A stretch of DNA of 64,000 nt, taken from positions 1 to 64,000 of the forward strand of contig CAXMOP010000045.1 of assembly GCA_964195155.1 (NCBI GenBank), read 5' to 3'. The position numbers and the translations under genes are program-made. The notes below the pieces were generated by a model, which saw nothing but the letters and a program-made list of their open reading frames with translations, searched no databases and was not told where the DNA came from. Origin of the DNA: JACZST01 sp964195155. GTDB taxonomy: Bacteria; Actinomycetota; Acidimicrobiia; Spongiisociales; UBA5794. Shown here piece by piece: positions 1 to 8,056 of the stretch (its first letter is position 1; the number at the start of each line of letters is the position of its first letter).

Positions 1-295
1 GCGCGAAGGCGGCAGCACTGACCATGACGAGCGCAGCGAAGAAGCCGGCCCAGGCGAGAGCCCACACCGCTCCGTTTCGGGCCTGACCGCCGATCGTCAC
101 CCAGGCCAACGTTCCCATGCCAATCGCCCACAGGGTGAGGAGCAGGGCGAAATCGACAAAAGCGCCCAGCCGTCCCAGCACAACGAGCGCTCCAAGACTG
201 AGCAGTGCGGCAGTCACCGATGTCCCGGCGAGGAGTTTGCCGCTGCGGATCAGGGTTCGATCGTTGATTCTCCCCCGAACCGCCTTGGAGGTCAT
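1..295 (-). CDS. Partial membrane protein, probable second sensor-kinase N-terminus (3' end outside window)
   Basis: The reading frame begins with ATG at 293-295 on the minus strand and stays open to the window edge (98 codons). Its start overlaps the stop of the upstream histidine kinase by 4 bp (ATGA), so the two are translationally coupled. The visible part has three hydrophobic stretches. Around codons 73-92 it reads GQARNGAVWALAWAGFFAAL, which closely matches QPRNGAIWALAWAASLSLF in the N-terminal membrane part of the kinase at 292-2385. It is therefore probably a paralogous membrane sensor, perhaps another kinase. The catalytic part is not in the window, so this is inference. Confidence 0.75.
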   Translation of the reverse strand, partial: MTSKAVRGRINDRTLIRSGKLLAGTSVTAALLSLGALVVLGRLGAFVDFALLLTLWAIGMGTLAWVTIGGQARNGAVWALAWAGFFAALVMVSAAAFA

Positions 296-2385
296 ATCGG
301 CTCCAACGATCTGGCTGGCAGACGACCGGTGACCACCGTCCCACCGCCCGGGGTTGCCTCGACAATCAGGGTTCCACCAAGCGCTTCCAGACGATCGGCC
401 ACGGCGGTGAGGCCGGGGCCCCGGCCCGATCCGTGAGAGGCATTGTGAACCGAGAACGTCAAACCCTCGCCGTCGTCTCCCAGGCTGACCCGCGCCACGT
501 TCGGCGACCCCTTCGAGGCATGGCCGAGTGCCTCCAGGACGCAGAAGTAGACGGTGGCTTCGATCTCCGGGGGGTAGCGGCCGAAGCCGTCGGCCGCGAT
601 ATCGACGGGTATCGCAGCTTCCCTGCCCGCGGCGACCAGTGCAGCCCGGACCCCTTCGGCCTCGAGCAGCGGCGGATAGATTCCCCGCGCCGCAGCTCGC
701 ATGCCATCAACGGCGCGCTGGCTGTCGTCGGTGAGGTCGCCAACCGCAGCGGCGACCTGAGGCGCGCCCTCTCGTTGCGCCAGCGTCCTGGCGAGCCCGA
801 GCTTGACCTTGAGGGCGACGACCTGCTGCTGGGCTCCGTCGTGGAGGTTTCGCTCCAGCCGTCTCCGCTCCGAGTCCTGCGCCGCTATCAGCCGCCGCCG
901 CGATGAGCGCAATTCCTCGGCGCGAGTGGCGAGTTCGGCGTTGAGCTGGATGTTGCGCAGCAGCAGACCGGCCCCGGCTGCAACGTCTTGGAGCAGTTGC
1001 CGGTCAGAAGGAGTAGCCGGATCGCCCTTCGCCTTGGTGATGGACAACGCTCCGAGTAACTCCCCACCATGGTGGATCGACTCGGCGGCGTCCCCGGGTA
1101 GCTCGGGCAATCCATTGCCCGAGAAAGCCACGGGCTGTGGTGTTTCGCTCGACGTCATCGCCTCGGGGCGCAACCGGTCACCCACCCGGAGCCACACCAC
1201 CGCCTCCTCGGCTCCGGTGCCCGATGCAATCAATTCGGCCAGCCGGCCGAGGGCCTGTTCATTCGACTGGGCTTCCGACAGGCGCGCAGTTAGCTCGGAC
1301 AGCACCGAATAGGGAGTCGCCCGCTCCCCGTAGACGAGCCGGTTCGCCCACAGTTGCACCCGAGAGCGCACCGGTTGGAACAACAGCGCCACCACTGCAG
1401 TGGCGGCGATTGCCAGCGCTAGGTTTGGCTCATCGCCCTGACCGGCGACTGCGCCGACACCGACGACGATCGCGACGTACACCGCAGTGATGAACAGGCC
1501 GAGAGCTCCGTAGGTCACCGTCCTGGAGATGACGATGTCGATGTCGTAGAGCCGATACTTCGTGATGGCCATGCCGATGGAGCCGATCAGGATCAGTATT
1601 CCGACGAGGGCGACCCAACCCGCCGCACTGCCTCCCTCAGTCTCGGAGCTCGACGAGAAGACCATCCACGCAATGCTCAAAACAAGGATGGAGCCGCCCC
1701 AAGCAATCCACCGGATCTGCTGACGGCTGATGCCCGAGCTCCGACGGTACCGAACGACCAGCGATGCCACCGATGCCAGCGCCGCGAGCACCACCAGCAC
1801 GAGCGCCATCCACCCATAGGAGGCGGCGACTCCGAACTCGTCGGTGTCGTAGGGGACGGTGCTCGACGGTCGATAGGTCCAAGCAATCATCACCGAACTG
1901 AAAGCGATCAACCCGACGCTGAACCGCACTACCCACTGCCAGCGGGCAGAGAGCGGTTTCCCGTCGGGGAACAGCAAGAAGAAGACCGTCAACAGCACGA
2001 ACAGTCCGGGAATCCAGCCGGCGGTCAACGCTTGTTGCGCGAGAGCGGCTCCGATGGGAAGGTCTGCCGGCGCGAGCCCGGGGGCGTCCAACACCGTTCC
2101 CCCGGCCTCGTAGACGCCCCCCACGGCTGCGCCTAGCACCTGAAACAGCGAGAGAGAGGCGGCCCAGGCCAGCGCCCAGATCGCACCGTTGCGGGGTTGC
2201 GGGCCGAGTGCGATCCAGGCAATGAGGCCAAGCCCGAGGGCCTCGATCGATGCGTGCAGGCCAAACGAATCGAGAAAGTACTGCCACTGCCCGGCCACTG
2301 CCACTATGACGTAGCTGATCGCCACCCCGAGGAGGGCGATTGCGCATAGCATGCGGCCGATCAGTGTTCGGGTTCGGTCATCCAT
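292..2385 (-). CDS. NarL-family sensor histidine kinase, degenerate ATP-binding domain
   Basis: 697 aa. The N-terminal ~290 residues form about eight hydrophobic helices. A GAF-like region follows (~370-470), then a HisKA_3 dimerisation domain with the phospho-acceptor motif ERNLHDGAQQQ (His ~515), then a C-terminal HATPase-like domain. Odd points: the N box reads LEALGHASKGS where the family has EALxNAxKHA, and the usual DDGxGF of the G1 box is replaced by HNASHGSG, although a downstream ADRLEALGG block survives. Catalysis may therefore be weak or absent. The gene starts 2 bp after the response regulator-cyclase gene and overlaps the next gene by 4 bp, so the three form one operon. Start ATG at 2383-2385. 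Confidence 0.88.
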   Translation of the reverse strand: MDDRTRTLIGRMLCAIALLGVAISYVIVAVAGQWQYFLDSFGLHASIEALGLGLIAWIALGPQPRNGAIWALAWAASLSLFQVLGAAVGGVYEAGGTVLDAPGLAPADLPIGAALAQQALTAGWIPGLFVLLTVFFLLFPDGKPLSARWQWVVRFSVGLIAFSSVMIAWTYRPSSTVPYDTDEFGVAASYGWMALVLVVLAALASVASLVVRYRRSSGISRQQIRWIAWGGSILVLSIAWMVFSSSSETEGGSAAGWVALVGILILIGSIGMAITKYRLYDIDIVISRTVTYGALGLFITAVYVAIVVGVGAVAGQGDEPNLALAIAATAVVALLFQPVRSRVQLWANRLVYGERATPYSVLSELTARLSEAQSNEQALGRLAELIASGTGAEEAVVWLRVGDRLRPEAMTSSETPQPVAFSGNGLPELPGDAAESIHHGGELLGALSITKAKGDPATPSDRQLLQDVAAGAGLLLRNIQLNAELATRAEELRSSRRRLIAAQDSERRRLERNLHDGAQQQVVALKVKLGLARTLAQREGAPQVAAAVGDLTDDSQRAVDGMRAAARGIYPPLLEAEGVRAALVAAGREAAIPVDIAADGFGRYPPEIEATVYFCVLEALGHASKGSPNVARVSLGDDGEGLTFSVHNASHGSGRGPGLTAVADRLEALGGTLIVEATPGGGTVVTGRLPARSLEPI

Positions 2386-2387
2386 CG

Positions 2388-3692
2388 TCAGACCGCCCGC
2401 TTCGGGAAGCGGTGCGCCCCGACCGGGGTCACCCGGCCCTTGACGAGCGCCGGTTCCATGACGTCGCTGTCGGGCTTGTCGGTGAGCTGCTCCCAGGTGG
2501 GATCGCTAATCACGGTTTCCCCCGCCTCGCCCCACTGTTGGAGGCGCTGGGTCAGGTTGACGATGTCGCCGACCACGGTGTATTCAAGACGTTCCTCGGA
2601 GCCGATCAGGGCCGCTGCCACCGGTCCCGTGGAGATCCCGATCCCGAGCCCGAACAACTCCAGCCCTTCGTCCTTCCACCCATCGTTCACTTCGGCCTGG
2701 GCGGCATGCATCCCGCGCGCGGCTTCCAGGGCACGGTCGGCGTGGTCGTCCATGGGAAAAGGCGCACCGAACACCGCCATCACCGAATCCCCGGCGAACT
2801 GCATCACGGTCCCGCCCGCATCGATGAGCGGCCGGTTCATGGCTGCCCGATGCTGATTGAGTTGACCGGCGAGCGCCGACGGGTCTGATCGCTCGGCAAT
2901 GCCCGTGAAGCCGCGGATGTCGGACATCAACACGGTGACCTCGAGCTCCTCGGTCTCGCCGATCTCCCGGCCCTCATCGCGGAGCTTCTCGGCGACTCCG
3001 CCCGGGAGGAGCCGGCCCAGGCTCTCGCCTTGCTCCTTGCGGTCCATGATCGCTCGATGCAGCCGCTTCAGCCGCTCGAGGCTCCCTTCCTGGCCGGCCG
3101 AAAGGCCCTCTCCAAGGGTGACAAAGAGTTTCTCGATGGCTGCGTCAACGTCAGCCGGGGTCGTGTCGCGGGCCGCCGCGATCGCGTTGATCGGAGTCCC
3201 AGCTGCGACCTGCTGGAGCAACTCCTCCTCATCGGGGGTGAGCTCCCCGTCCGAGCTCAGCGGTGATGCCAGCATCTCAACGATCTTTGGGTCGAGGACC
3301 GATCCGCCCGCTGCAACCGCTCGAATGGCGTTGGCAAGCTGGTTGCCCTCACCGACCCGGTCCTTGAGCAGGTATGCGTATCCGGCGGCACCATCGGAGA
3401 GCAAAGACACGGCATATTCGGGGTCGTCGTACTGGGAGAGGATGACGATGCCGGTCCCGGGGTGACGTTTGCGCACCACCTTGGCCGCCTCGATGCCTTC
3501 TCTGGTGAAGTTCGGGGGCATGCGGATGTCGGTGACGACCACCTGCGGGTTTGCTTCCTCCGCGCCTTCGACCAACTCGTCGTAGTCCGCGGCGACTCCG
3601 ACGACGTCGAGGTCGTCCTCGAGATCGAGCAGCGCCTTGACCCCCTCACGGACTATGAGATTGTCGTCCGCCAGGAACACCGAGATCGCCAT
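2388..3692 (-). CDS. Response regulator fused to class III adenylate/guanylate cyclase
   Basis: 434 aa from ATG at 3690-3692, chosen over an upstream in-frame ATG at 3722 because GGAGG lies 6 nt before it. Residues 1-125 are a receiver domain: acidic pair FLADD, phospho-acceptor Asp55 in VVVTDIRMPP, then a K-containing LLKDR. Residues ~150-190 resemble a degenerate LuxR-type helix-turn-helix. Residues ~245-425 are a class III cyclase with both metal aspartates (VLMSDIRGFT, MQFAGDSVMAVFG) and the N/R transition-state pair in VGDIVNLTQRLQ. The expected role is making cAMP or cGMP in response to phosphorylation by the adjacent kinase. ATP versus GTP preference cannot be decided by eye. Confidence 0.9.
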   Translation of the reverse strand: MAISVFLADDNLIVREGVKALLDLEDDLDVVGVAADYDELVEGAEEANPQVVVTDIRMPPNFTREGIEAAKVVRKRHPGTGIVILSQYDDPEYAVSLLSDGAAGYAYLLKDRVGEGNQLANAIRAVAAGGSVLDPKIVEMLASPLSSDGELTPDEEELLQQVAAGTPINAIAAARDTTPADVDAAIEKLFVTLGEGLSAGQEGSLERLKRLHRAIMDRKEQGESLGRLLPGGVAEKLRDEGREIGETEELEVTVLMSDIRGFTGIAERSDPSALAGQLNQHRAAMNRPLIDAGGTVMQFAGDSVMAVFGAPFPMDDHADRALEAARGMHAAQAEVNDGWKDEGLELFGLGIGISTGPVAAALIGSEERLEYTVVGDIVNLTQRLQQWGEAGETVISDPTWEQLTDKPDSDVMEPALVKGRVTPVGAHRFPKRAV

Positions 3693-3779
3693 TGCCTGCC
3701 TCCGGGCCTCGTTTTCCACCATGATCGCCTATCGGAGCTGCTGCGACCATGGTGCGGGCACCCGAATCGGGGTGGTGGT

Positions 3780-4215
3780 AGCCCCCACTTCTCTTTGGAC
3801 CCCCCTCCCCTTTTTGTCTCCCCCTCAGCCGGAAGTGCCGAGCGAAGCGAGGCGACTTCTTTGCCTCCCCCTGAGCCTCAGAGGAAGGTGCCGAGAACAG
3901 CGAGGCGACCTCTTTGCCTCCCCCCAGAGGGAGGTGCCGAGCACAGCGAGGCGACCTCTTTGCCTCCCCTCAGGGGAACGGTCGCGCTGGGTTGCGACAC
4001 TTGCAGCAGGGCGCGACTCTTTGCCTCCCCCTCAAGGGAACGGTCGCGCTGGGTTGCGACACTTGCAGCAGGGCGCGACTCTTTGCCTCCCCCTCAAGTG
4101 GAGGTGCCGAGCACCTCCCCCTCAGGGGGTGGTGCCGAGCGCAGCGAGGCGAAGGGGGTCAAAGCGTTGTCGCGACCATGGCCTTGACCCCGCTCCCCCC
4201 TGAGGGGGAGCAAGA
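3780..4215. repeat. Non-coding tandem and palindromic repeat array
   Basis: The gap between the cyclase gene and the NmrA-like gene holds no convincing gene. It carries five occurrences of TCTTTGCCTCCCC beginning at 3858, 3911, 3957, 4018 and 4080 (spacings 53, 46, 61, 62 bp). Between them are variants of GTGCCGAGCGCAGCGAGGCG and the palindromic core CTCCCCCTCAGGGGGAG. Positions 3974-4030 and 4036-4092 are an essentially identical 57-bp direct repeat with a 62-bp period. The right end has inverted arms GGGGTCAA (4155-4162) / TTGACCCC (4184-4191) and a GCTCCCCC-type hairpin at 4192-4211. All six frames give only low-complexity Pro/Arg/Ser peptides. Confidence 0.85.
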
Positions 4216-4280
4216 GAAGGGGCTGCTGCACCACTGCTCACGCAGCGCGGCGACGGAACATGCCTCGGAGCCCGAGACTG

Positions 4281-5165
4281 CTACGCCGGTGTCGGCATGT
4301 TGAGCTCAGCCCAGGTGGCGAAGTCGGTGAACGGCTTGGTCGACACCGCTCTGGCGCGCGCGATCTTTTCGTCTGCATCCGGACCCATGTAGGTGTACTG
4401 CTCGAAGTAGGCGAACATGTCCCGGAGTCCCCATGGATCGTCGGTCGCCTGCGCATAGGCAAGGTTGTGGCCCTGGCTTCTCAGCGTGGCTACCAGGTCA
4501 TCCCAGCTCACCAGGTCGCCTGCCAGCGAGAGATACTGGCCGCTCCCAACATCCTCCCGATTCTCGAAAGCGCCGGCAACGAGGTCCCCAAACTCGTTGA
4601 TGTCCCCGATATGCATCCCACGAGCATCGGCTCGCATGGGCTGGGTCCAGGTCGGTACCCCGTCCCGGCCGGGATCCCGCGGGTACATCGGCGAGACGAG
4701 GTTCTGGTAGTAGAACGGGGGCTCGACGAAGGTGAACGAATCGAATCCCGCCTCCTCGACGATGGCGTTCACCCGAGCCTTGTTGGTGAAGTGCGCAACC
4801 GTGAACTCATGATCGGAGATTTCGTCGACGTTTGGCAGGGTCGACCAGATGTAGTGCTCGACGCCTGCCTTCTTCGCGGCCCTGACTGCGGCGGTGCCCT
4901 GTGCGAACTCGTCGGCATCGGGCCCGGCAAAGGAGTTGGTGTTGGCAAACACGCCGTATGCCCCTTCGAGGCCCGCCGCCAGTGTTTCCGGATCGTCGAA
5001 GTCTGCCGCCACGACCTCGTCGGCCAGCCCTGCCGCTTTGTCCGGGTTTCGGGTCAAGGCTCGAACCCTGAATTTGCCTCGTTCCTGCAGGGCACGGACA
5101 ACGGCACCTCCCTGAGATCCGGTGGCTCCGAAGACGGCGATTGTGCTGCTGGCTGGTGTGGTCAT
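4281..5165 (-). CDS. NmrA-like NAD(P)-binding oxidoreductase/regulator
   Basis: 294 aa from ATG at 5163-5165, preceded by GGGAG; a longer in-frame start at 5228 lies upstream of the predicted transcription start and is rejected. The N-terminus has the Rossmann glycine motif VFGATGSQGGAVV of atypical short-chain dehydrogenases. The following ALTRNPDKAAGL and a region around HYIWSTLPNVDE match NmrA/HSCARG-type proteins, which sense NADP(H) or act as quinone-type reductases. No classical SDR YxxxK is evident. It is divergent from the MarR gene and is probably repressed by it through the operator at 5224-5236. Substrate unknown. Confidence 0.85.
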   Translation of the reverse strand: MTTPASSTIAVFGATGSQGGAVVRALQERGKFRVRALTRNPDKAAGLADEVVAADFDDPETLAAGLEGAYGVFANTNSFAGPDADEFAQGTAAVRAAKKAGVEHYIWSTLPNVDEISDHEFTVAHFTNKARVNAIVEEAGFDSFTFVEPPFYYQNLVSPMYPRDPGRDGVPTWTQPMRADARGMHIGDINEFGDLVAGAFENREDVGSGQYLSLAGDLVSWDDLVATLRSQGHNLAYAQATDDPWGLRDMFAYFEQYTYMGPDADEKIARARAVSTKPFTDFATWAELNMPTPA

Positions 5166-5202
5166 GCGCTCTCCCTGGGTCATGTGGTTGATAGTCCCGT
5201 GC

Positions 5203-5238
5203 ACAACTAAATTTACTTGTGTAGACAATGATTGTCAA
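5203..5238 (-). promoter_or_regulatory. Sigma70-type promoter of the NmrA-like gene
   Basis: On the minus strand TTGACA (complement of 5233-5238) is followed, after exactly 17 nt, by TAAATT (complement of 5210-5215). The predicted start of transcription near 5203 leaves a ~38-nt leader before the ATG at 5165. The operator palindrome overlaps the -35 box and spacer. Confidence 0.65.
5224..5236. promoter_or_regulatory. Palindromic operator, probable MarR site
   Basis: GACAATGATTGTC is a perfect inverted repeat (6-bp arms, one central base) in the divergent region between the NmrA-like gene and the MarR gene. It covers the -35 box and spacer of the NmrA-like promoter and lies just upstream of the MarR start at 5258. 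Position and symmetry suit a MarR dimer repressing both genes. Binding itself is inference. Confidence 0.6.
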
Positions 5239-5257
5239 GCGGACTAATCTGGCGCGC

Positions 5258-5764
5258 ATGAAGAAGGCAGCCCCAACCAACGCCGGGCCATCCCACGCCT
5301 CGCAGCTCGAGCCAACCCTCCGACCGACCGGCGCGCTCATCGCCGCCGAGACCGCCATGCGGGGCGCTATCGACCACGTCGCCGTGACACAAGTCGATCA
5401 AGACCCGACCACGCTCGACCTGCTGATGCGGCTCAGCCTGGCCCCAGACCAGGAGCTTCGGGGTGTAGACCTGTGCCGCCAGCTCCTGAAGAGTCCAAGC
5501 CATGTCTCACGGATCATCGATCGTGCCGAGCGCGACGGGTTGGTGCTCCGCCGACCAGATCCAAGCGATCGCCGGGCACAGCAGATCACGATCACCGAGT
5601 CGGGGCAAGCCGCGGTGAACGCGTTCCTGCCGCATCTGGTCGAGGTGCTCAATCAGACCATCCAGAAGGCATTGACCGACGACGAGATCGAGACCCTGGT
5701 TGGGCTCCTGGCCCGGATCGTCGAATCGGCAGAAGAGCTACTCGAGCAGCACACCGCCACCTAG
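5258..5764 (+). CDS. MarR-family transcriptional regulator
   Basis: 168 aa from ATG at 5258. An in-frame ATG at 5228 lies inside the operator palindrome and is unlikely. The protein has the winged-helix pattern of MarR: a DNA-recognition helix around KSPSHVSRIIDRAERDGLV and a wing with RRPDPSDRRAQQITITESG, followed by a C-terminal dimerisation helix. It is divergent from the NmrA-like oxidoreductase and 52 bp ahead of a methyltransferase gene on the same strand. It probably represses the divergent promoter and itself until a small ligand binds. The ligand is unknown. Confidence 0.9.
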   Translation: MKKAAPTNAGPSHASQLEPTLRPTGALIAAETAMRGAIDHVAVTQVDQDPTTLDLLMRLSLAPDQELRGVDLCRQLLKSPSHVSRIIDRAERDGLVLRRPDPSDRRAQQITITESGQAAVNAFLPHLVEVLNQTIQKALTDDEIETLVGLLARIVESAEELLEQHTAT

Positions 5765-5816
5765 GGTTTGTACTCACTGGCCCCGTCAGGATGGCCGCGA
5801 GGAAAAGGGTCGGCAC

Positions 5817-6392
5817 ATGGGCGACGAACAGGAATGGCCGAAGTTCAAGTCGAAGGTCTATTCACTCATCTATCGGAACCCGAAGTCGAACCGACTCCTC
5901 GTCGAGATCGCCGAGCTCGCCCCGGACGACCGCGTCCTGGACATCGGGTGCGGGCCCGGTGCCGCCGTACGCGGCGCCGCGGCGGTCGTCACCGACGGGC
6001 GCGCTGTGGGCGTCGATCGTTCGCCGTCGATGATCGAAATCGCCCGGAAGCGAGCGGCCGAGTTCGACAACGTCGGTTTTGCCGTAGGTCAGGCGGAGGA
6101 AATTCCGTTCCCAGACGATTCCTTCACCGTTGCATGGACCGCCCATGCATTCCATCACTGGGTCGACACCGATGCCGGGCTGATCGAAACGCGCCGCGTC
6201 CTCGCCCCGGGCGGCCGGTTGCTCATCGTCGAGTCCAAGACGACCGGCGAGCACGGCTTCTCACTCGATCGCGCCATGGATGTGCAGTTCAAGCTCGTCG
6301 AGCTTGGTTTCGCCGACGCCGCGGTCGAGCTCCACAAGAAGACCTATTTCGTCGGCGCCAGGGTTCCCGCAGCTACCTCGGCGACGACATAA
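5817..6392 (+). CDS. SAM-dependent class I methyltransferase
   Basis: 191 aa from ATG at 5817, with a GAGGAAAAGGG purine tract upstream; the frame is open further upstream but that part is not protein-like. Motif I is VLDIGCGPGAAV and motif II is VGVDRSPSMIEIARK. The acidic post-II region EEIPFPDDSFTVAW and the LAPGGRLLIVE strand place it in the Methyltransf_11 family. The C-terminus is short, and its stop codon abuts a MITE-like repeat, so the end may have been altered by that insertion. Likely cotranscribed with the MarR gene. Substrate unknown. Confidence 0.85.
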   Translation: MGDEQEWPKFKSKVYSLIYRNPKSNRLLVEIAELAPDDRVLDIGCGPGAAVRGAAAVVTDGRAVGVDRSPSMIEIARKRAAEFDNVGFAVGQAEEIPFPDDSFTVAWTAHAFHHWVDTDAGLIETRRVLAPGGRLLIVESKTTGEHGFSLDRAMDVQFKLVELGFADAAVELHKKTYFVGARVPAATSATT

Positions 6393-6504
6393 GAGGGTGT
6401 CGAGCAATCCTCCAGCGTGCCGTCGCTGACTACAGAAACCGAGTCACCGCAACACTCAGCGAGCGGCGGCTCAGAGCACTCGTCATTGTTCAACGCCGTC
6501 CTAG
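6392..6504. repeat. MITE-like repeat, copy 1 (subfamily A)
   Basis: A ~113-bp copy of the interspersed element with imperfect terminal inverted repeats: left arm GAGGGTGTCGAGCAAT, right arm ATTGTTCAACGCCGTCCT. It shares the interior blocks ACCGAGTCACCGCAACACTC and AGCGGCGGCTCAG with the copies at 39021 and 52371. It starts at the methyltransferase stop codon and ends 16 bp before the end of the convergent gene. Confidence 0.85.
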
Positions 6505-6520
6505 CTAGCGGGTCGTCATT

Positions 6521-7306
6521 TCACTCCCCGCAGGTGGATCCGCCGTTCACCGAAGTCAGGGTGCCGCCCGGTGAGACGCTGGTGCTGAACCCCCACAACA
6601 GGTTCATATCGGTGTCGTCCAGGTCGGAGAACCATGACCCGGCCGAAGGATCGAACGGATCCTCCTGGACCACCGCGCTGGGAATAGCGGTCTGAAGCTC
6701 CTGGTTCGTCGACCCGAATGTGATGCCCGCCTCGGTGGACAGCAGCGGCGTTCCCCCGAAGTAGTAGTAGCCGAAGAAGTGCTCACCGCTGGCGTGGGTG
6801 GTCGTGCTGTTCGTGAACAGCAGCGTCAACGCGGCGCCGAATCCGCCGGCGCTCGTCCCCCATTCGACTCCCCGCACCTCGGGCTCCGGGCAAACGCCGT
6901 ACGGGCTGGTGAGACCAGGGATCCAACCGGTGTCGTTGTCGGGAGCACCGAGCTCGGCCGTGGCGTAGGCAATGGTGGCCGCCGGCGTCGCACCGAAGTC
7001 GATTCCACCAATGCCGTCGTCGGCAAGCACCAGGGTGGGGAGAGCCTCGGTCGTCGTGGTCGTCTCCTCGGTGGTGGTCGTCGCCTCTTCAGAGGTGGTC
7101 GTCGACTCCTCGGTGGTTGTGGTCGCCTCTTCGGTGGTGGTCGTCGCCTCTTCAGAGGTGGTCGTGGCGCCCGTTGTGGTGGTGGCGTCTGCGGCATCGC
7201 CTTCGCCGCCGTCGTCGAAGATCAGGAACAACAGGAGCAGGAGGAGCAGCAGCGCGATCAGGCCGCCGATCCCGAACGCCGCCCATCGGATCCACTGGTT
7301 CTCCAT
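6521..7306 (-). CDS. Membrane-anchored extracytoplasmic protein with Thr/Glu-rich stalk
   Basis: 261 aa. A single uncleaved N-terminal helix (residues ~8-30, Leu-rich) is followed by a low-complexity stalk (~38-90) built from repeats of the type EEATTTTEEATTTTEE, then a ~170-residue domain with a VCPEPEVRG segment and a C-terminal STCGE. Two cysteines in the folded domain may form a disulfide outside the cell. The domain is not one I recognise. The stalk is encoded by a nearly perfect trinucleotide-rich tract that could vary in length by slippage. It is convergent with the methyltransferase across the repeat. Confidence 0.8.
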   Translation of the reverse strand: MENQWIRWAAFGIGGLIALLLLLLLLFLIFDDGGEGDAADATTTTGATTTSEEATTTTEEATTTTEESTTTSEEATTTTEETTTTTEALPTLVLADDGIGGIDFGATPAATIAYATAELGAPDNDTGWIPGLTSPYGVCPEPEVRGVEWGTSAGGFGAALTLLFTNSTTTHASGEHFFGYYYFGGTPLLSTEAGITFGSTNQELQTAIPSAVVQEDPFDPSAGSWFSDLDDTDMNLLWGFSTSVSPGGTLTSVNGGSTCGE

Positions 7307-7472
7307 AGACAGAACCCTAGAAGGTGATGGTCAACGACGCGTGCAAGACGCCACCCGCTCTCTCGACAACAGCGGTGACTCGGTTTCTCTCGACTGCGAC
7401 TGGTCCGCTGGGGATTTGCTCAACACTGACGAACGCGAGGCGGGGTTCCCTGGGAGCGGATAACGTCGGGCC

Positions 7473-8042
7473 ATGACACCGTTGATCGCCGTGCTCGCAG
7501 GTGGAAAGAGCTCACGGATGGGAGCCGACAAGGCCGAGGTCGTCATCGAAGGCGAGTCCATGCTGGACCGGGTCGTAAGAGTTGCGGCCTCGGTCGGCGA
7601 CGCGGTTGTGGTCGGCAGGGTCGGATCGGGCCGCTTCGACACCATCGACGATCTTCGGCCCGGTCGGCTTGGTCCGTTGGCCGGCCTGGAGTCGGCACTG
7701 GTCCATGGCGCCGGGCGCGATGTACTGCTCGTCGCCGTCGACCAGCCCTTCCTCCGCGCCGAAACGCTGACGCGTCTCGCCGAACTCGGCGGTGACGCGG
7801 TGCTCCCGGTCGACGACGGCTGGGAGCAGGTCACCTGTGCGGTGTATCGACAGGCTTTCCTTCCGGCGGTGCGGGCGGCGCTCGATGCGGAAACGGACCT
7901 GTCGATCCTGACCATCCTCGATAGGGCCCGCACCACGAAGGTCGGGCCGGAGGAATGGCGGAGTTGGGGGGAGGATGGACGCTCCTGGTTCAGTGTCGAC
8001 ACGCCGGAAGCCCTTCAGGTGGGACTCAGCCGATACACGTGA
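7473..8042 (+). CDS. mobA: Molybdenum cofactor guanylyltransferase-like protein
   Basis: 189 aa. The N-terminal nucleotide-binding motif LAGGKSSRMGADKA is diagnostic of the MobA/NTP-transferase group that links GMP to molybdopterin. Further support comes from the RLGPLAGLESAL block and the metal-binding Asp in VAVDQPFL. Length fits MobA. No other molybdenum cofactor genes are nearby, so a related nucleotidyltransferase role cannot be excluded. It ends 14 bp before the crotonase gene and is probably cotranscribed with it. Confidence 0.85.
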   Translation: MTPLIAVLAGGKSSRMGADKAEVVIEGESMLDRVVRVAASVGDAVVVGRVGSGRFDTIDDLRPGRLGPLAGLESALVHGAGRDVLLVAVDQPFLRAETLTRLAELGGDAVLPVDDGWEQVTCAVYRQAFLPAVRAALDAETDLSILTILDRARTTKVGPEEWRSWGEDGRSWFSVDTPEALQVGLSRYT

Positions 8043-8056
8043 TCTACGCTGCCCCC

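Noticed and set aside
292..1312. Plus-strand and alternate minus-strand open frames over the kinase gene
   Set aside because: They overlap a gene with clear kinase motifs and have no recognisable protein features; high-GC shadow frames.
3858..4100. Possible CRISPR array (regularly spaced repeats)
   Set aside because: Repeat-to-repeat distances vary (46-62 bp), the 'spacers' are themselves repeated and palindromic, and no cas genes are present.
3462..4303. Long open frames across the repeat array
   Set aside because: They encode low-complexity Pro/Arg/Ser repeats that simply translate the DNA repeat in three frames, without a ribosome-binding site.
5228..5257. Upstream ATG for the MarR gene and longer NmrA-like start at 5228
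   Set aside because: Both fall in the predicted promoter/operator and would put the coding sequence upstream of the likely transcription start.
6392..6508. MITE-like repeat as a short protein-coding gene or CRISPR-like unit
   Set aside because: Frames are not kept between copies, and copies are isolated, so the conserved property is base pairing rather than a peptide.
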